DNA of 64,000 nucleotides from Emcibacteraceae bacterium (GCA_041396985.1 JAWKXO010000003.1:434001-498000); one strand, 5' to 3'; shown: positions 8,798 to 18,983, counted from the first letter of the stretch. Translations and numbers: made by a program. Notes: generated by a model from the letters alone, not told the origin.

Positions 8798-8807
8798 AAT
8801 CTTTTCA

Positions 8808-9269
8808 TCAATTTAACTGTATTGTCTGACTCTCCTTGAGAGGAAATTCAGAAAATAACCAGTTATAGTTAAAATATGGTGTCGTATAATTTTCGGTAAC
8901 CGTAACATTTACAAAGGCGGATACATTCTCGTCTGCGCAAACATTGGTGCAAACCTGTTTGGCACCATCGCACATGCAGTATAGTTCAACATCAATATCT
9001 GTTGATGCGTTTCCGCTATCGCCAATTGATTCCGTAACGGCGTTGCTTATTGCTGTCACATCACCTTCAACCGGTTTTCTCACCATGGCATATTGAATGC
9101 CCGCTTTGGCAGCATTCGACAGTTCCATTTTTCGGACAAACGCTGACCCAAGATCAAGTGATCCAACCATTATCAGTAATAATATTGGCATAATTAAAGC
9201 CATCTCAACCAAAGAGGCACCCCGCTCATCAGATAGAAACATTGTTTTAATTTTTTTTATCATCAGCAT
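8808..9269 (-). CDS. TadE-like pilus assembly protein
   Basis: A 153-aa protein with the leader DERGASLVEMALIMPILLLIMVGSLDLGSAFV, the TadE pattern of a polar leader, Glu and single membrane helix. Four Cys in the middle (CMCDGAKQVCTNVC) could form disulfides outside the cell. Its start codon overlaps the stop of the upstream TadG-like gene by one base (TAATG), so the two are coupled. An alternative ATG two codons downstream is possible. The role in Tad pilus assembly is inferred from family only. Confidence 0.75.
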   Translation of the reverse strand: MLMIKKIKTMFLSDERGASLVEMALIMPILLLIMVGSLDLGSAFVRKMELSNAAKAGIQYAMVRKPVEGDVTAISNAVTESIGDSGNASTDIDVELYCMCDGAKQVCTNVCADENVSAFVNVTVTENYTTPYFNYNWLFSEFPLKESQTIQLN

Positions 9270-10561
9270 TATTCCACTAATGTTACCAGAGTTCGGGAAA
9301 TTTTTGTGACGCCGTATAAGTCACATGTTGACTGATCGTTATAAAGCTCGGCATTCCCGTTAAATGTAACTTTTTTACCAATAATCTGCAGACAGGTTGA
9401 AATGGCTTTTGATCCGCCAGAATAGGTAATTTCCTGAGAAGGAAAATACACAGCTCCATTTATGATCATACTAGCGCCTCCGAGAATATCATTATTGCCA
9501 GTTGGATCAGCATTTCTGTCCTGATAAATGGTTACGCCTTTATAATCACCGCTTGTAGGTGCTGATAGGGTCACATCAGCTCCACCATTCACTTTCATAG
9601 TAGCAACATTCTCAGGTGTATCACCAGTCAGTATTATGGTTACCCCATCGCCTGTTATGGTGGCCCCAGCATTAATTTTAAGTTCACCTCCATCCATGAT
9701 ATAAACACCTGGATCAAGATGTACATTGGCTTGCGAGCCGAAATCTATACCTCCACAGTAGCGACCAGGCGTTGGTGCCGGATCGGTATCATGAATAATC
9801 TTCAGATTTGTATCGGTACATGAGGCTGGATCGCTCGGCACTTCAATATTTTCATAAGGATCAGGGGATCTTTGTGAAAATGGCTGAATAGGGTTTGGCA
9901 CATTAAGCGTTGCACTGCCGCCGGTGTAAATATCGCCGTATGCTTGAGCTGACGGGTTGGCGGTTAGTGACGCTTTTCCATTCAGGTAAATGGATTCTGA
10001 ACTGCTTGAATTGGAGGCTACACCGCAGTTAATATCAACGTCCGACGTACCGGAAAATTCCAAAGCTTTGTCAATTTTATGGTCCAAGGCCAGAATACAG
10101 TGTTCTCCCACTGCAAGTATGCCGGCGGTAGCGATAGTTTTAATGGTCCCGTCGGCTCTTCCCAAAATTCGGGTAAATGTACCTGATGCCGGTGTGGTCG
10201 ATGTGATCATGACAAAATTCGCCTGTCCGGCATAATCGCCGGATGATGGGGGGCTTTCAACGAGCATTGTATTGCTTCCACCAACTGTAAAGCTGTTTGT
10301 CTGTGCGTCAGTATGTGCGGCCAATTCAACCTCAGCGGCTTCATTTCCCTTTGATATTGAATAGGCAGCGGCAAGTGCTGAAGAATCGGTAACATTCTGC
10401 AGCATGCGTTTTTCCATATACCACCCGGTTGCATCAAACGCGAGCCCGGCAAAACCGGCGATAACCGGCATCATTAACGCAACAAATACAAGTGTACCCC
10501 CATTTTCCGAATTTTTTAGATTCTTTAGATGTTGCGAAACATTCCTCAATTTAGTCCACAT
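9269..10561 (-). CDS. TadG-like protein (Flp pilus assembly TadE/G-like N-terminus)
   Basis: A 430-aa protein beginning with the TadG-type segment ENGGTLVFVALMMPVIAGFAGLAFDATGWYMEKRMLQNVTDSSALAAA, which joins a membrane helix to an extracytoplasmic helical region. The remainder is Gly/Thr/Asn-rich and beta-rich (for example INAGATITGDGVTIILTGD), consistent with a beta-helix. I see no von Willebrand A metal site. It heads a three-gene unit with two TadE-like genes. No convincing ribosome-binding site precedes the ATG. A short inverted repeat (ATGTAGT / ACTACAT) frames the first 50 bp upstream; its meaning is unknown. Confidence 0.72.
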   Translation of the reverse strand: MWTKLRNVSQHLKNLKNSENGGTLVFVALMMPVIAGFAGLAFDATGWYMEKRMLQNVTDSSALAAAYSISKGNEAAEVELAAHTDAQTNSFTVGGSNTMLVESPPSSGDYAGQANFVMITSTTPASGTFTRILGRADGTIKTIATAGILAVGEHCILALDHKIDKALEFSGTSDVDINCGVASNSSSSESIYLNGKASLTANPSAQAYGDIYTGGSATLNVPNPIQPFSQRSPDPYENIEVPSDPASCTDTNLKIIHDTDPAPTPGRYCGGIDFGSQANVHLDPGVYIMDGGELKINAGATITGDGVTIILTGDTPENVATMKVNGGADVTLSAPTSGDYKGVTIYQDRNADPTGNNDILGGASMIINGAVYFPSQEITYSGGSKAISTCLQIIGKKVTFNGNAELYNDQSTCDLYGVTKISRTLVTLVE

Positions 10562-10760
10562 GTAGTATTTTAACTTTCATCTAGTTGATAAAATAAAATT
10601 AAGACTACATACAATCCTTCAAAAAATAATTAAGGAAAGATAAATTTGTCATTAAATTGTCATAAAGTGATTTTGAAAAACTGAGTGATTACATAGGGTC
10701 GGCGCAGAAGTTTAATCTGTTAGCCTTTTGATTAATAATCAGTAATCAATTATCTTAATT

Positions 10761-11000
10761 TCAGTTTTGTTTTAGAAGACTGTAAATCTCGTCCTTGAGT
10801 AACATTCTTTTTTTACGAAGATCTTCTTCGGTAAATTGTGAAACATGCTCCTCACCAATTTCAATGCGGTGTATTTTCCGGTTGATTTGGTGATATTCAG
10901 CTTCCAGTCTGGCAAAATGGGCATTATTCCCCTTTAACTCGTGGATTTTATCGGCAAATTCGGGAAAATCTTCCCTTAATTCATGTGGTGTATTACTCAT
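10761..11000 (-). CDS. DUF465/YdcH-family small coiled-coil protein
   Basis: The likely start is the ATG at 11000, preceded by GGAGAG at 11003-11008, giving 79 aa; a frame extension to 11015 is less likely. The protein is a charged helical hairpin (HELREDFPEFADKIHELK, HFARLEAEYHQINRKIHRIE, LRKKRMLLKDEIYSLLK) typical of DUF465/YdcH proteins, which are widespread in Proteobacteria and have no assigned function. It appears to be a single gene: gaps of about 200 bp (towards tadG) and 99 bp (towards the next gene) separate it from its neighbours, and neither shows a recognisable element. Confidence 0.8.
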   Translation of the reverse strand: MSNTPHELREDFPEFADKIHELKGNNAHFARLEAEYHQINRKIHRIEIGEEHVSQFTEEDLRKKRMLLKDEIYSLLKQN

Positions 11001-11099
11001 AATCTCTCCGTTCATTTAATATATGAACAGATTAAATGAACCCTATTTTTAAGTGTTTGACCTTAATCAAAAAAATCGAAATTTTACTATTTCAGAAAA

Positions 11100-11387
11100 T
11101 TATGTTCTGAGCGGAAATAAAACCTCGAGTGTATCAATTGTCGGCTGACCAATAACTTTATAGGCTGCCGGAATAGAACTTGCCAGATCGGACTCTCTGT
11201 AAGCTTTCATTGCATCCAGACTTTGCCATATATAAACGCCGCCATATTCACCGGTTTCATTCTTTTTAAAATAATATTTCTGAATGAGCCCCGGTAGCGC
11301 CCGAAAGTCATCGGCACGCTCGTTCGCGACATTAAGCACTTCTTGTTCTGTCAGATTTGTCTGAAATTTAATAACAGCGACATACAT
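11100..11387 (-). CDS. YdhR/ABM-type dimeric alpha-beta barrel protein
   Basis: A 95-aa protein starting MYVAVIKFQTNLTEQEV, with a central GGVYIWQSLDAMKAYRESDLA. This matches small ferredoxin-fold alpha-beta barrel proteins of the YdhR or antibiotic-biosynthesis-monooxygenase groups. Such proteins act as dimers on small hydrophobic or quinone-like compounds, but many have no known reaction. An AGGAG-like ribosome site lies just before the start. It sits 37 bp beyond the 3' end of the ABC-transporter operon and may be co-transcribed with it. Function is not assigned. Confidence 0.6.
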   Translation of the reverse strand: MYVAVIKFQTNLTEQEVLNVANERADDFRALPGLIQKYYFKKNETGEYGGVYIWQSLDAMKAYRESDLASSIPAAYKVIGQPTIDTLEVLFPLRT

Positions 11388-11424
11388 TATCTATTCTCCT
11401 TAATCTGAATAGGCTGATTTACCC

Positions 11425-13116
11425 TTACTGCCAGGATTTAATCAGTTCATCATAGCCGATCGTCACCGGTTTTGGCTTTTCATTGGCGATTTTTGCTTTT
11501 GGGGCACCGGGTTGGGCCAGCCAGTAATCGGCTCCTTTTTCATCATTTAATTTTGGACCATATTGACCCTGAACGCCCGCACGTTCTAACCGGCTTAACA
11601 GTCTTTCCTGCGCCATACATAAGGCGTCAAGCGCTTCCTGAGCCGTCTTGTCGCCACTTGCCGCATCACCAATATTCTGCCACCAAAGCTGAGCCAGTTT
11701 TGGATAATCCGGAATATTTGTCCCGGTCGGTGACCAGCGCACCCGGGCGGGGGAGCGGTAAAATTCAACCAGACCGCCAAGCTTTGGTGCGCGTTCGGTA
11801 AATGATTGGTGTTGCACAGTGCTTTCGCGAATGAATGTCAGTCCCACATGTGATTTTTTAACATCAACGGTTTTTGAGGTCACAAACTGGGCATAAAGCC
11901 AGGCGGCCTTTGCACGGTTATCCGGGGTTGATTTCATCAATGTCCAGGAGCCCGCATCCTGATAGCCGATTTTGGTTCCTTCCGACCAGTAGGCACCATG
12001 CGGGGATGGGGCCATACGCCATTTTGGCGTACCATCGGCATTGACCACAGGAATATTTTCCTTGACCATGTCAGGGGTAAATGTGGTGTACCAGAATATC
12101 TGCTGGGCGATGTCGCCTTGAGCTGGGACGGGACCCGCTTCTGAAAAGACCATGCCGGCCGCTGCCGGTGGAGCATATTTTTTTAGCCAGTCAATATATT
12201 TTTGCAGCGCATAAACGGCCGCCGGACTATTGGTTGCACCGCCACGGGCCATGCAGGAGCCGACGGGCTGAGAATTTTCATTAACGCGAATGCCCCATTC
12301 ATCAACCGGAAGTCCGTTTGGCTCCCCCTTATCGCCCATACCAGCCATGGACATCCAGGCATCGGTAAAGCGCCAGCCAAGGGACGGGTCTTTTTTGCCG
12401 TAATCCATATGACCGAACACTTTTTTACCGTCAATTTCGCGGCCGGTGAAAAATTCCGCTATATCCTCATAAGCTGACCAGTTGACCGGAACACCAAGGT
12501 CATATCCGTATTTTGCCTTGAAATCGGCCATGTTCTTGGGATCGGTGAACCAGTCATATCGAAACCAGTAAAGATTGGCAAACTGCTGGTCAGGAAGCTG
12601 ATAAAGTTTGCCGTCCGGACCGGTGGTAAAAGACGTTCCGATAAAATCGGTGAGATCAAGACCGGGATTGGTTACATCCTTGCCAATGCCGGCCATGAAG
12701 TCGGTAAGGTTTCTGGCCTGCTGATAACGCCAGTGGGTGCCGATCAGGTCGCTGTCGTTAATATAAGCATCATAAATATTTTCGCCTGACTGCATCTGGG
12801 TTTGAAGTTTTTCAACCACATCCCCTTCGCCAATCAGATCATGGGTGACTTTTATTCCGGTTAGTTCCGTAAACGCCTGGGCGAGGGTTTTGCTTTCATA
12901 TTCATGGGTGGCGATAGTTTCAGAAACAACTTTAATTTCCATGCCTTTATAAGGCTCAGCCGCTTTAATAAACCAGTTGATTTCCTGCTTTTGCTGTTCT
13001 TTTGATAAGGCGGATGGCTGGAATTCCTCAATCCATTTATCAACAGTTGCTTCATCAGCAAGGGCATTTGTACTGATCCCCAATACTATTAGTGCCAGTT
13101 TAAAGCTGTGTTTCAT
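11425..13116 (-). CDS. glpV: ABC transporter substrate-binding protein, GlpV-like (glycerol-type)
   Basis: The start is the ATG at 13116, with GGGAG 8-12 bp upstream and a Sec signal peptide (KHSFKLALIVLGISTNALA), giving 563 aa. A longer frame to 13239 runs into the preceding gene and is rejected. The mature part is a family 1 extracellular solute-binding protein of the unusually long kind (about 560-580 aa) found in Rhizobium GlpSTPQUV glycerol transporters. Gene order here (two ATPases, two permeases, a DUF2160 protein, then this gene) is the same. It should capture the ligand in the periplasm. Glycerol is inferred from synteny; no glpK or glpD is in the window, so another polyol is possible. 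Confidence 0.75.
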   Translation of the reverse strand: MKHSFKLALIVLGISTNALADEATVDKWIEEFQPSALSKEQQKQEINWFIKAAEPYKGMEIKVVSETIATHEYESKTLAQAFTELTGIKVTHDLIGEGDVVEKLQTQMQSGENIYDAYINDSDLIGTHWRYQQARNLTDFMAGIGKDVTNPGLDLTDFIGTSFTTGPDGKLYQLPDQQFANLYWFRYDWFTDPKNMADFKAKYGYDLGVPVNWSAYEDIAEFFTGREIDGKKVFGHMDYGKKDPSLGWRFTDAWMSMAGMGDKGEPNGLPVDEWGIRVNENSQPVGSCMARGGATNSPAAVYALQKYIDWLKKYAPPAAAGMVFSEAGPVPAQGDIAQQIFWYTTFTPDMVKENIPVVNADGTPKWRMAPSPHGAYWSEGTKIGYQDAGSWTLMKSTPDNRAKAAWLYAQFVTSKTVDVKKSHVGLTFIRESTVQHQSFTERAPKLGGLVEFYRSPARVRWSPTGTNIPDYPKLAQLWWQNIGDAASGDKTAQEALDALCMAQERLLSRLERAGVQGQYGPKLNDEKGADYWLAQPGAPKAKIANEKPKPVTIGYDELIKSWQ

Positions 13117-13129
13117 TATTTTCTCCCTC

Positions 13130-13408
13130 TTAACCCCATTTAAATACAATTCCGCCAAAGACGACACAGACCACAAGCCCTCCCCAGATGGGTGCGCCAA
13201 ATGCCGCCAACCAGCCAAGACATATAAAGGCGGACCCAAGCAGGCTGATAAATAACCGGTCTCCCGGTGTTGTATCCAAGCCTAATATTCCCCGTCTTGG
13301 GGCTTGCGGTGCCTTTATGGCCCATATGATCATAACCAGAAGGGCGCATGCAATAGAAATAAAAAATATTGCTGTTGGGACTGTCCAGGCCATCCATGAT
13401 AAATCCAT
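13130..13408 (-). CDS. glpU: DUF2160 small membrane protein, GlpU-like
   Basis: A 92-aa protein with two or three membrane helices (TAIFFISIACALLVMIIWAI, LFISLLGSAFICLGWLAAF, and GGLVVCVVFGGIVF). The motif RRGILGLDTTPGDRLFISLLG between helices 1 and 2 is typical of DUF2160. A GGAGAG ribosome site precedes the ATG. In Rhizobium this gene (glpU) always accompanies the glycerol ABC transporter and is taken to be an accessory membrane subunit of unknown role. Its presence is the best single marker for assigning this operon to the GlpSTPQUV type. Confidence 0.8.
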   Translation of the reverse strand: MDLSWMAWTVPTAIFFISIACALLVMIIWAIKAPQAPRRGILGLDTTPGDRLFISLLGSAFICLGWLAAFGAPIWGGLVVCVVFGGIVFKWG

Positions 13409-13423
13409 TTGCCGCTCTCCTTC

Positions 13424-14223
<800 letters not shown>

Positions 14224-14227
<4 letters not shown>

Positions 14228-15099
14228 GCGCCTTCTCCCTTATCGGCATGGACCATAACCGTATAAAACACCCAGGAAATCAGCAGGATTACCAGAAAAT
14301 AAATCAGTGAAAATGCCGCTGCCGGGCCAAGGTCAAATTGACCGATCGCCATTTTAACAAGGTCAATGGACAGAAAAGTGGTCGCATTGCCCGGGCCGCC
14401 ACCGGTAACAACAAAGGGTTCGGTGTAAATCATAAAACTGTCCATAAAGCGAAGTAGGATTGCAATCAGCAGAACCCCTTTCATTTTTGGAAGCTCAATA
14501 TATCTGAAGATGCTCCAGCGGCTGGCCTGGTCAATTTTTGCTGCCTGATAATAGGCATCCGGGATTGATTTAAGCCCGGCATAGCATAGCAACACCACCA
14601 ACGACGTCCAATGCCAGACATCCATGATAATGATGGTAAACCATGCGTCGGTGGCATCCTGCGTATAGTTATAATCAATGCCAAGCTGGTCAAGCATATA
14701 GCCGAGCAGACCGATATCGATCCGGCCAAAAATCTGCCAGATGGTCCCAACCACATTCCAGGGAATAAGCAGCGGCAGCGCAATCAGAACCAGACAGAGT
14801 GATGTCCAAAGACCGCTTTTTTTCGGCATATTCAGGGCAACAAAAATACCAAGAGGCACTTCAATAGCGAGAATTATTGAAGTGAAGATAATCTGCCGGA
14901 TCAGGGCGTCATGCACCCGTTCCGAAGCAAGAATTTCTTCAAACCACTCTAATCCAACCCAGAAAAATTCATTATTACCGAACGTATCCTGCACCGAATA
15001 ATTTACCACGGTCATCAGCGGAATAATGGCGGAAAATGCAACTAGCAATAACATCGGCAGCACCATAAACCATGCTTTTTGATTGGTTGTTTTCCTCAT
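14224..15099 (-). CDS. glpP: ABC transporter permease, GlpP-like
   Basis: A 291-aa permease of the MalF/UgpA type with six predicted helices. The EAA-loop region is YYQAAKIDQASRWSIFRYIELPKMKG. The ATGA overlaps at both ends (15096-15099 with the ATPase, 14224-14227 with GlpQ) show tight translational coupling across the operon. The conserved GGGPGNATTFLSIDLVKMAI stretch is common in CUT1 sugar and polyol permeases. Confidence 0.8.
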
Positions 15100-16166
15100 G
15101 GGCTCACCAGCCAGTCATTTGCGTATATATTGGTATGGTCCGCATCAAAACGGGCAAAGCGCATATTTTCTGAAATGCGGCTTTCTTCTTTTGAGATAAT
15201 GTTAATTTCCTGTCCCTGATGGGAGGCTCGGACAATTTTATAATGTCCGACATCCTCAATCCTGTTGATGGTTATGGGCAGATCATCAGGATTATCGCTA
15301 AGGCTTACATATTCCGGTCGGATGCCCAGTTCCAGTTTGCCCGAAAGATTTTTATAGCCATTATTTAATGTGATTTCGTAATTTCCGATGATGGCTTTAT
15401 TGCCGTTTACTTCGGTTTTTAAAATATTCATTCCCGGCGAGCCGATAAAATAACCGACGAATGTGTGCTCCGGTTTTTCAAATAGCTCCTGCGGGGTACC
15501 GATCTGCACCACTTCACCCATGGACATGACAACAACCTTATCGGCGAAGGTAAGGGCCTCCGTCTGATCATGTGTGACATATATCATGGTATGGCCCAGT
15601 TTTTTATGAAGCGCTTTAAGCTGGGTTCTAAGCTGCCATTTCATATGGGGATCAATCACAGTCAGCGGTTCATCGAAAAGAATGGCATTGACATCTTCAC
15701 GCACCAGGCCGCGACCAAGGCTTATTTTCTGCTTAATATCGGCGCTTAAGCCCATTGCTTTTTTAGTGAGGATATCTTCCACTTCGATTATTCGGGCGAT
15801 TTCCATAACCCGGGCATCAATATATTCCGGGCTGAGCTTGCGGTTTTTTAGGGGGAAGGCGAGGTTGTCATAGACGCTCATAGTATCATAAACCACAGGG
15901 AATTGGAAAACCTGGGCAATATTACGCTCGGCGGTCTTCTTTTCGGTAACATCCTGATCATCAAACAATATTTGTCCGCGGGATGGTTTCAACAATCCGG
16001 AAATAATATTTAGAAGTGTCGTTTTGCCGCAGCCGGATGGCCCCAAAAGGGCGTAGGCAGCCCCGTCCTCCCAAACATGGTTCAGGGTTTTTAAGGCATA
16101 ATCATTTTCCGTTTCAGGATTTTTCAGATAACTATGTGCCAGTCCGGACAGGGTGATTTTTGCCAT
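15096..16166 (-). CDS. glpT: ABC transporter ATPase, GlpT-like, with degenerate signature motif
   Basis: A 356-aa CUT1 ATPase with a C-terminal TOBE/regulatory domain. Walker A GPSGCGKT is at 42-49, Walker B ILFDEP at 162-167, and the switch His199 is in VTHDQTEAL. The signature is LSADI (residues 140-144) instead of LSGGQ. Its partner GlpS has a normal signature but lacks the switch His. In a head-to-tail dimer only one of the two ATP sites would then be fully canonical. The gene starts directly after the stop of glpS (no gap) and overlaps glpP by four bases. Confidence 0.82.
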   Translation of the reverse strand: MAKITLSGLAHSYLKNPETENDYALKTLNHVWEDGAAYALLGPSGCGKTTLLNIISGLLKPSRGQILFDDQDVTEKKTAERNIAQVFQFPVVYDTMSVYDNLAFPLKNRKLSPEYIDARVMEIARIIEVEDILTKKAMGLSADIKQKISLGRGLVREDVNAILFDEPLTVIDPHMKWQLRTQLKALHKKLGHTMIYVTHDQTEALTFADKVVVMSMGEVVQIGTPQELFEKPEHTFVGYFIGSPGMNILKTEVNGNKAIIGNYEITLNNGYKNLSGKLELGIRPEYVSLSDNPDDLPITINRIEDVGHYKIVRASHQGQEINIISKEESRISENMRFARFDADHTNIYANDWLVSP

Positions 16167-17255
16167 TTACCCAATCCTTTCCGCATATTGTGCTGGTAGG
16201 GCCAGCTTGCCGTCATTGGAAAATATATAAATATGGGCCGGATCAAGATAAACGGAAATATCACTGCCAAGCGTTAAATCATGAATGCCATGAAGGAGGC
16301 CAACCCAGGGTTTTCCGCCGTGTTCCATATGAATATATGTTTCTGAGCCGGTGATTTCGGTAACGTTAAGGCGGGCATCAAATTTTAAGCTGCCTTCTTC
16401 CTGGTGAAGGTCAAGGTGATTGGCACGAAAACCGGCCATATAGTCACCGTCATTTAAAGTCTGAAACGCGCCTGCTGCGGGCATGTTTGTCCCATCACCC
16501 AGAATGATTTTTTCCTGCCGCTTGCTTAGGGTCATAAAATTCATCGGCGGATTTGAAAATATGCGTGCCGTGACATTATCCTGCGGTTGGTGGTAAACAT
16601 CAGCCGTTTTGCCGAACTGGGTAATGTGGCCTTCAGACATTGTGGCCGTATTGCCGCCAAGCAGCAGGGCTTCTTCCGGCTCAGTGGTGGCATAAACAAA
16701 AATGGATCCGGATGCGGCGAATATTTTCGGAATTTCACTACGTAATTCTTCACGCAGTTTATAGTCAAGATTTGCCAGCGGTTCATCAAGAAGCACAAGC
16801 CCGGCCCCTTTGACCAAGGCCCGGGCCAGGGCGCATCTTTGTTGCTGCCCACCGGAAAGCTCAAGCGGTTTGCTCCTCAAATAGGGAGTTAGTTTCATGA
16901 GCTCTGCCGTTTTTCCGACCTCGGCGTCAATCTCAGCATCAGATTTTTTCATGATCCGAAGCGGAGAAGCAATATTTTCATAAACAGTCAGCGAGGGATA
17001 ATTGATAAATTGCTGATAGACCATCGCGACATCTCGCTGTCGGACTTCAAGGTTTGTTACATCTTCACCATTCCAGATAATCTTACCGTTATCCGGTTTA
17101 TCCAGTCCTGCCATCAACCGCATCAGGGTGGTTTTGCCTGCGCCCGTCGGGCCAAGCAGAATATTCATGCTGCCCTCTTCAAGCGTTAGATTTGTCTGAT
17201 AAATATATGGCTCTCCATTTATGTTTAGCGCCACATTTTCAAGCTGAAGTGACAA
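16167..17255 (-). CDS. glpS: ABC transporter ATPase, GlpS-like, lacking the switch histidine
   Basis: A 362-aa CUT1 ATPase. Walker A GPTGAGKT is at 35-42, the Q-loop YQQF at about 80-83, the signature LSGGQQQR at 133-140 and Walker B LVLLDEP at 153-159. Where CUT1 ATPases have VTHDQTEA, this one has YATTEPEEA, so Thr191 replaces the switch His and Glu192 the following Asp. The YATTEP variant is, from memory, normal for GlpS-type subunits rather than a mutation of this strain. It is first of the six transporter genes and lies 10 bp after the PLP-enzyme gene, so the operon may begin further upstream. Confidence 0.82.
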   Translation of the reverse strand: MSLQLENVALNINGEPYIYQTNLTLEEGSMNILLGPTGAGKTTLMRLMAGLDKPDNGKIIWNGEDVTNLEVRQRDVAMVYQQFINYPSLTVYENIASPLRIMKKSDAEIDAEVGKTAELMKLTPYLRSKPLELSGGQQQRCALARALVKGAGLVLLDEPLANLDYKLREELRSEIPKIFAASGSIFVYATTEPEEALLLGGNTATMSEGHITQFGKTADVYHQPQDNVTARIFSNPPMNFMTLSKRQEKIILGDGTNMPAAGAFQTLNDGDYMAGFRANHLDLHQEEGSLKFDARLNVTEITGSETYIHMEHGGKPWVGLLHGIHDLTLGSDISVYLDPAHIYIFSNDGKLALPAQYAERIG

Positions 17256-17265
17256 TCAATTCCCC

Positions 17266-18456
17266 TTATATATTCTGTAGTGCCTGATCAAAGTCGGCAA
17301 TGATATCCTCAATATCCTCAATCCCGACAGAACAGCGGATCAGGCTTTCTGGAATGCCAAGCTCTGTTCGCTGCGCTTCTGTCAGTTCGACATGACTGGT
17401 GGTGCGTGGCGGGCCGACAATTGTTTCAACACCGCCAAGATGAGCGGCCCTGTGGGCAAATCTGATCTGCGGCAGGAAGTGACGAACCGCATCAAACCCA
17501 CCTTTCAGAGAAAAACTGAGCATTCCACTAAAACCACGCATCTGGCCTTTGGCGATGTCGTGACCTTTACTGTTTTTAAGGCCGGGATAAAATACCTGTT
17601 CAACCTTTTGATGGTTTTCAAGGAAACGAGCCAGCTTCATGGCATTGTCATTTTGTCGTTCAATCCGAAGTTTTAAGGTTTTAAGCCCGCGCAGCAGCAG
17701 ATAGGCGGAATTGGCATCGAGTGTGGCACCGTTGATTTCACGAAAGCCATATATTTTCTGAACCAGATCCTTTTTGCCACAAACGACACCGCCAAGGGCG
17801 TCCGAATGTCCGCCGATAAATTTGGTAGCACTATGCACCACCAGATCTGCTCCCAACGCAAGAGGGTTCTGATTGATCGGTGTGGCGAATGTGTTATCAA
17901 CCACGACGGTTGCGCCCGCTTTTTTACCTGCGGCAATAAGCCTTTTTAAATCAAGAATTTTCATTGTCGGGTTGGTCGGGGTTTCAAGATAAAGAACGGT
18001 GCAGCCTTTTAAGCATTCTGCTTCAATCTCATTCTGGTCATCGGTTTCACACATGGTGACATCAATGCCAAAGCGGGGAAGATGTTCAAGAAAGACGATA
18101 CTGGTGCCGCCATAGGTGTCCTTAACCGAAACCACCCGCTCACCAGGAGAAAGAAAGGTAAATAGCGTGTTGCTGATAGCGGCCATGCCGGTGGCAAAGC
18201 TTGTTGCGGCTTCGGCGTTTTCGAGCACGCGCATTTTTTCTTCGAAAACCTTTACGGTGGGATTAGTATTGCGGCTGTAAATGTGGCCTTTGCGTTTCCC
18301 GGTGGCCACTTCAAACCATTCATCAACATCATCATGGTTATAGGAAACACTGTTGACGATTGGGACCTGGGCCACACCTTCAAAAAAACCGTCCGTTTCA
18401 CCGGCCCACACGGCCTTTGTTGATTGATGAATTCCGTCCCACTTTTGATTGCTCAT
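17266..18456 (-). CDS. Trans-sulfuration-family PLP enzyme (cystathionine gamma-synthase/lyase or methionine gamma-lyase type)
   Basis: A 396-aa Cys/Met-metabolism PLP enzyme. The PLP lysine is in SATKFIGGHSDALGG (about residue 210), and SFATGMAAISNTLFTFLSPGERVV and DNTFATPINQNPLALGADL are family motifs. These residues do not tell gamma-synthase, beta-lyase and gamma-lyase apart. It sits 31 bp after an OsmC gene and only 10 bp before glpS, so it is probably co-transcribed with the transporter. Why a sulfur amino acid enzyme would be linked to a glycerol-type transporter is unclear; an OsmC-type thiol peroxidase next to it fits a sulfur theme. Confidence 0.8.
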   Translation of the reverse strand: MSNQKWDGIHQSTKAVWAGETDGFFEGVAQVPIVNSVSYNHDDVDEWFEVATGKRKGHIYSRNTNPTVKVFEEKMRVLENAEAATSFATGMAAISNTLFTFLSPGERVVSVKDTYGGTSIVFLEHLPRFGIDVTMCETDDQNEIEAECLKGCTVLYLETPTNPTMKILDLKRLIAAGKKAGATVVVDNTFATPINQNPLALGADLVVHSATKFIGGHSDALGGVVCGKKDLVQKIYGFREINGATLDANSAYLLLRGLKTLKLRIERQNDNAMKLARFLENHQKVEQVFYPGLKNSKGHDIAKGQMRGFSGMLSFSLKGGFDAVRHFLPQIRFAHRAAHLGGVETIVGPPRTTSHVELTEAQRTELGIPESLIRCSVGIEDIEDIIADFDQALQNI

Positions 18457-18487
18457 TATATCAACCTTGTTTTTTGAGGTTATTATT

Positions 18488-18928
18488 TTAGTCCATCAGG
18501 CTTGAATCAATGATTATTTCATTGGTGATTGTTCTGTGAACCGGGCATTTTTCGGCTATGTCAAATATTCGCTGACGTTCCTCGTCGGTCAGGTCACCTG
18601 TAATTGTAATATCTGTCTGGATGTGATCAACAAGGCCTTTTTTTGTTTCACATTTTGCGCAGTCCTCAGCATGAATTTTTGAATGGGAAAGCCTTACTTC
18701 AACATTTTCCAGTTTGAATCCTTTTCTTTCCGCATACATGCGCATGGTCATTGATTTACAGCTGCCAAGGGCCGCCAGTAAAAAATCATATGGGGACGGG
18801 CCTTTATCATCGCCACCTACATCTTTTGGTTCATCCGCCATCAGTGAGTGACTGGTGCTGGTTTGGACTTTATTGGTATATTTACCGGTGCCTGTTTCCT
18901 GAACGATGACGGTTACTGTTTCTGACAT
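18488..18928 (-). CDS. OsmC/Ohr-family protein
   Basis: A 146-aa OsmC-fold protein. The two conserved catalytic cysteines are in GSCKSMTMRMYAERKG (about residue 57) and EKCPVHRT (about residue 129). OsmC/Ohr proteins reduce organic peroxides through this Cys pair. An additional CAKC pair lies in the middle (about residues 89-92), which is not part of the usual active site. It stands between a PcaD-like hydrolase and the trans-sulfuration enzyme, all on the minus strand with short gaps (55 and 31 bp). Confidence 0.85.
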   Translation of the reverse strand: MSETVTVIVQETGTGKYTNKVQTSTSHSLMADEPKDVGGDDKGPSPYDFLLAALGSCKSMTMRMYAERKGFKLENVEVRLSHSKIHAEDCAKCETKKGLVDHIQTDITITGDLTDEERQRIFDIAEKCPVHRTITNEIIIDSSLMD

Positions 18929-18983
18929 TTCAGATATCCTTTATTTAAATCTTTTTAATCAACTGAGAATAAAAGGCTTTTGA

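Noticed and set aside
13117..13239. Upstream extension of the binding-protein frame
   Set aside because: It overlaps the DUF2160 gene on the same strand, while the ATG at 13116 has a ribosome site and begins a clean signal peptide.
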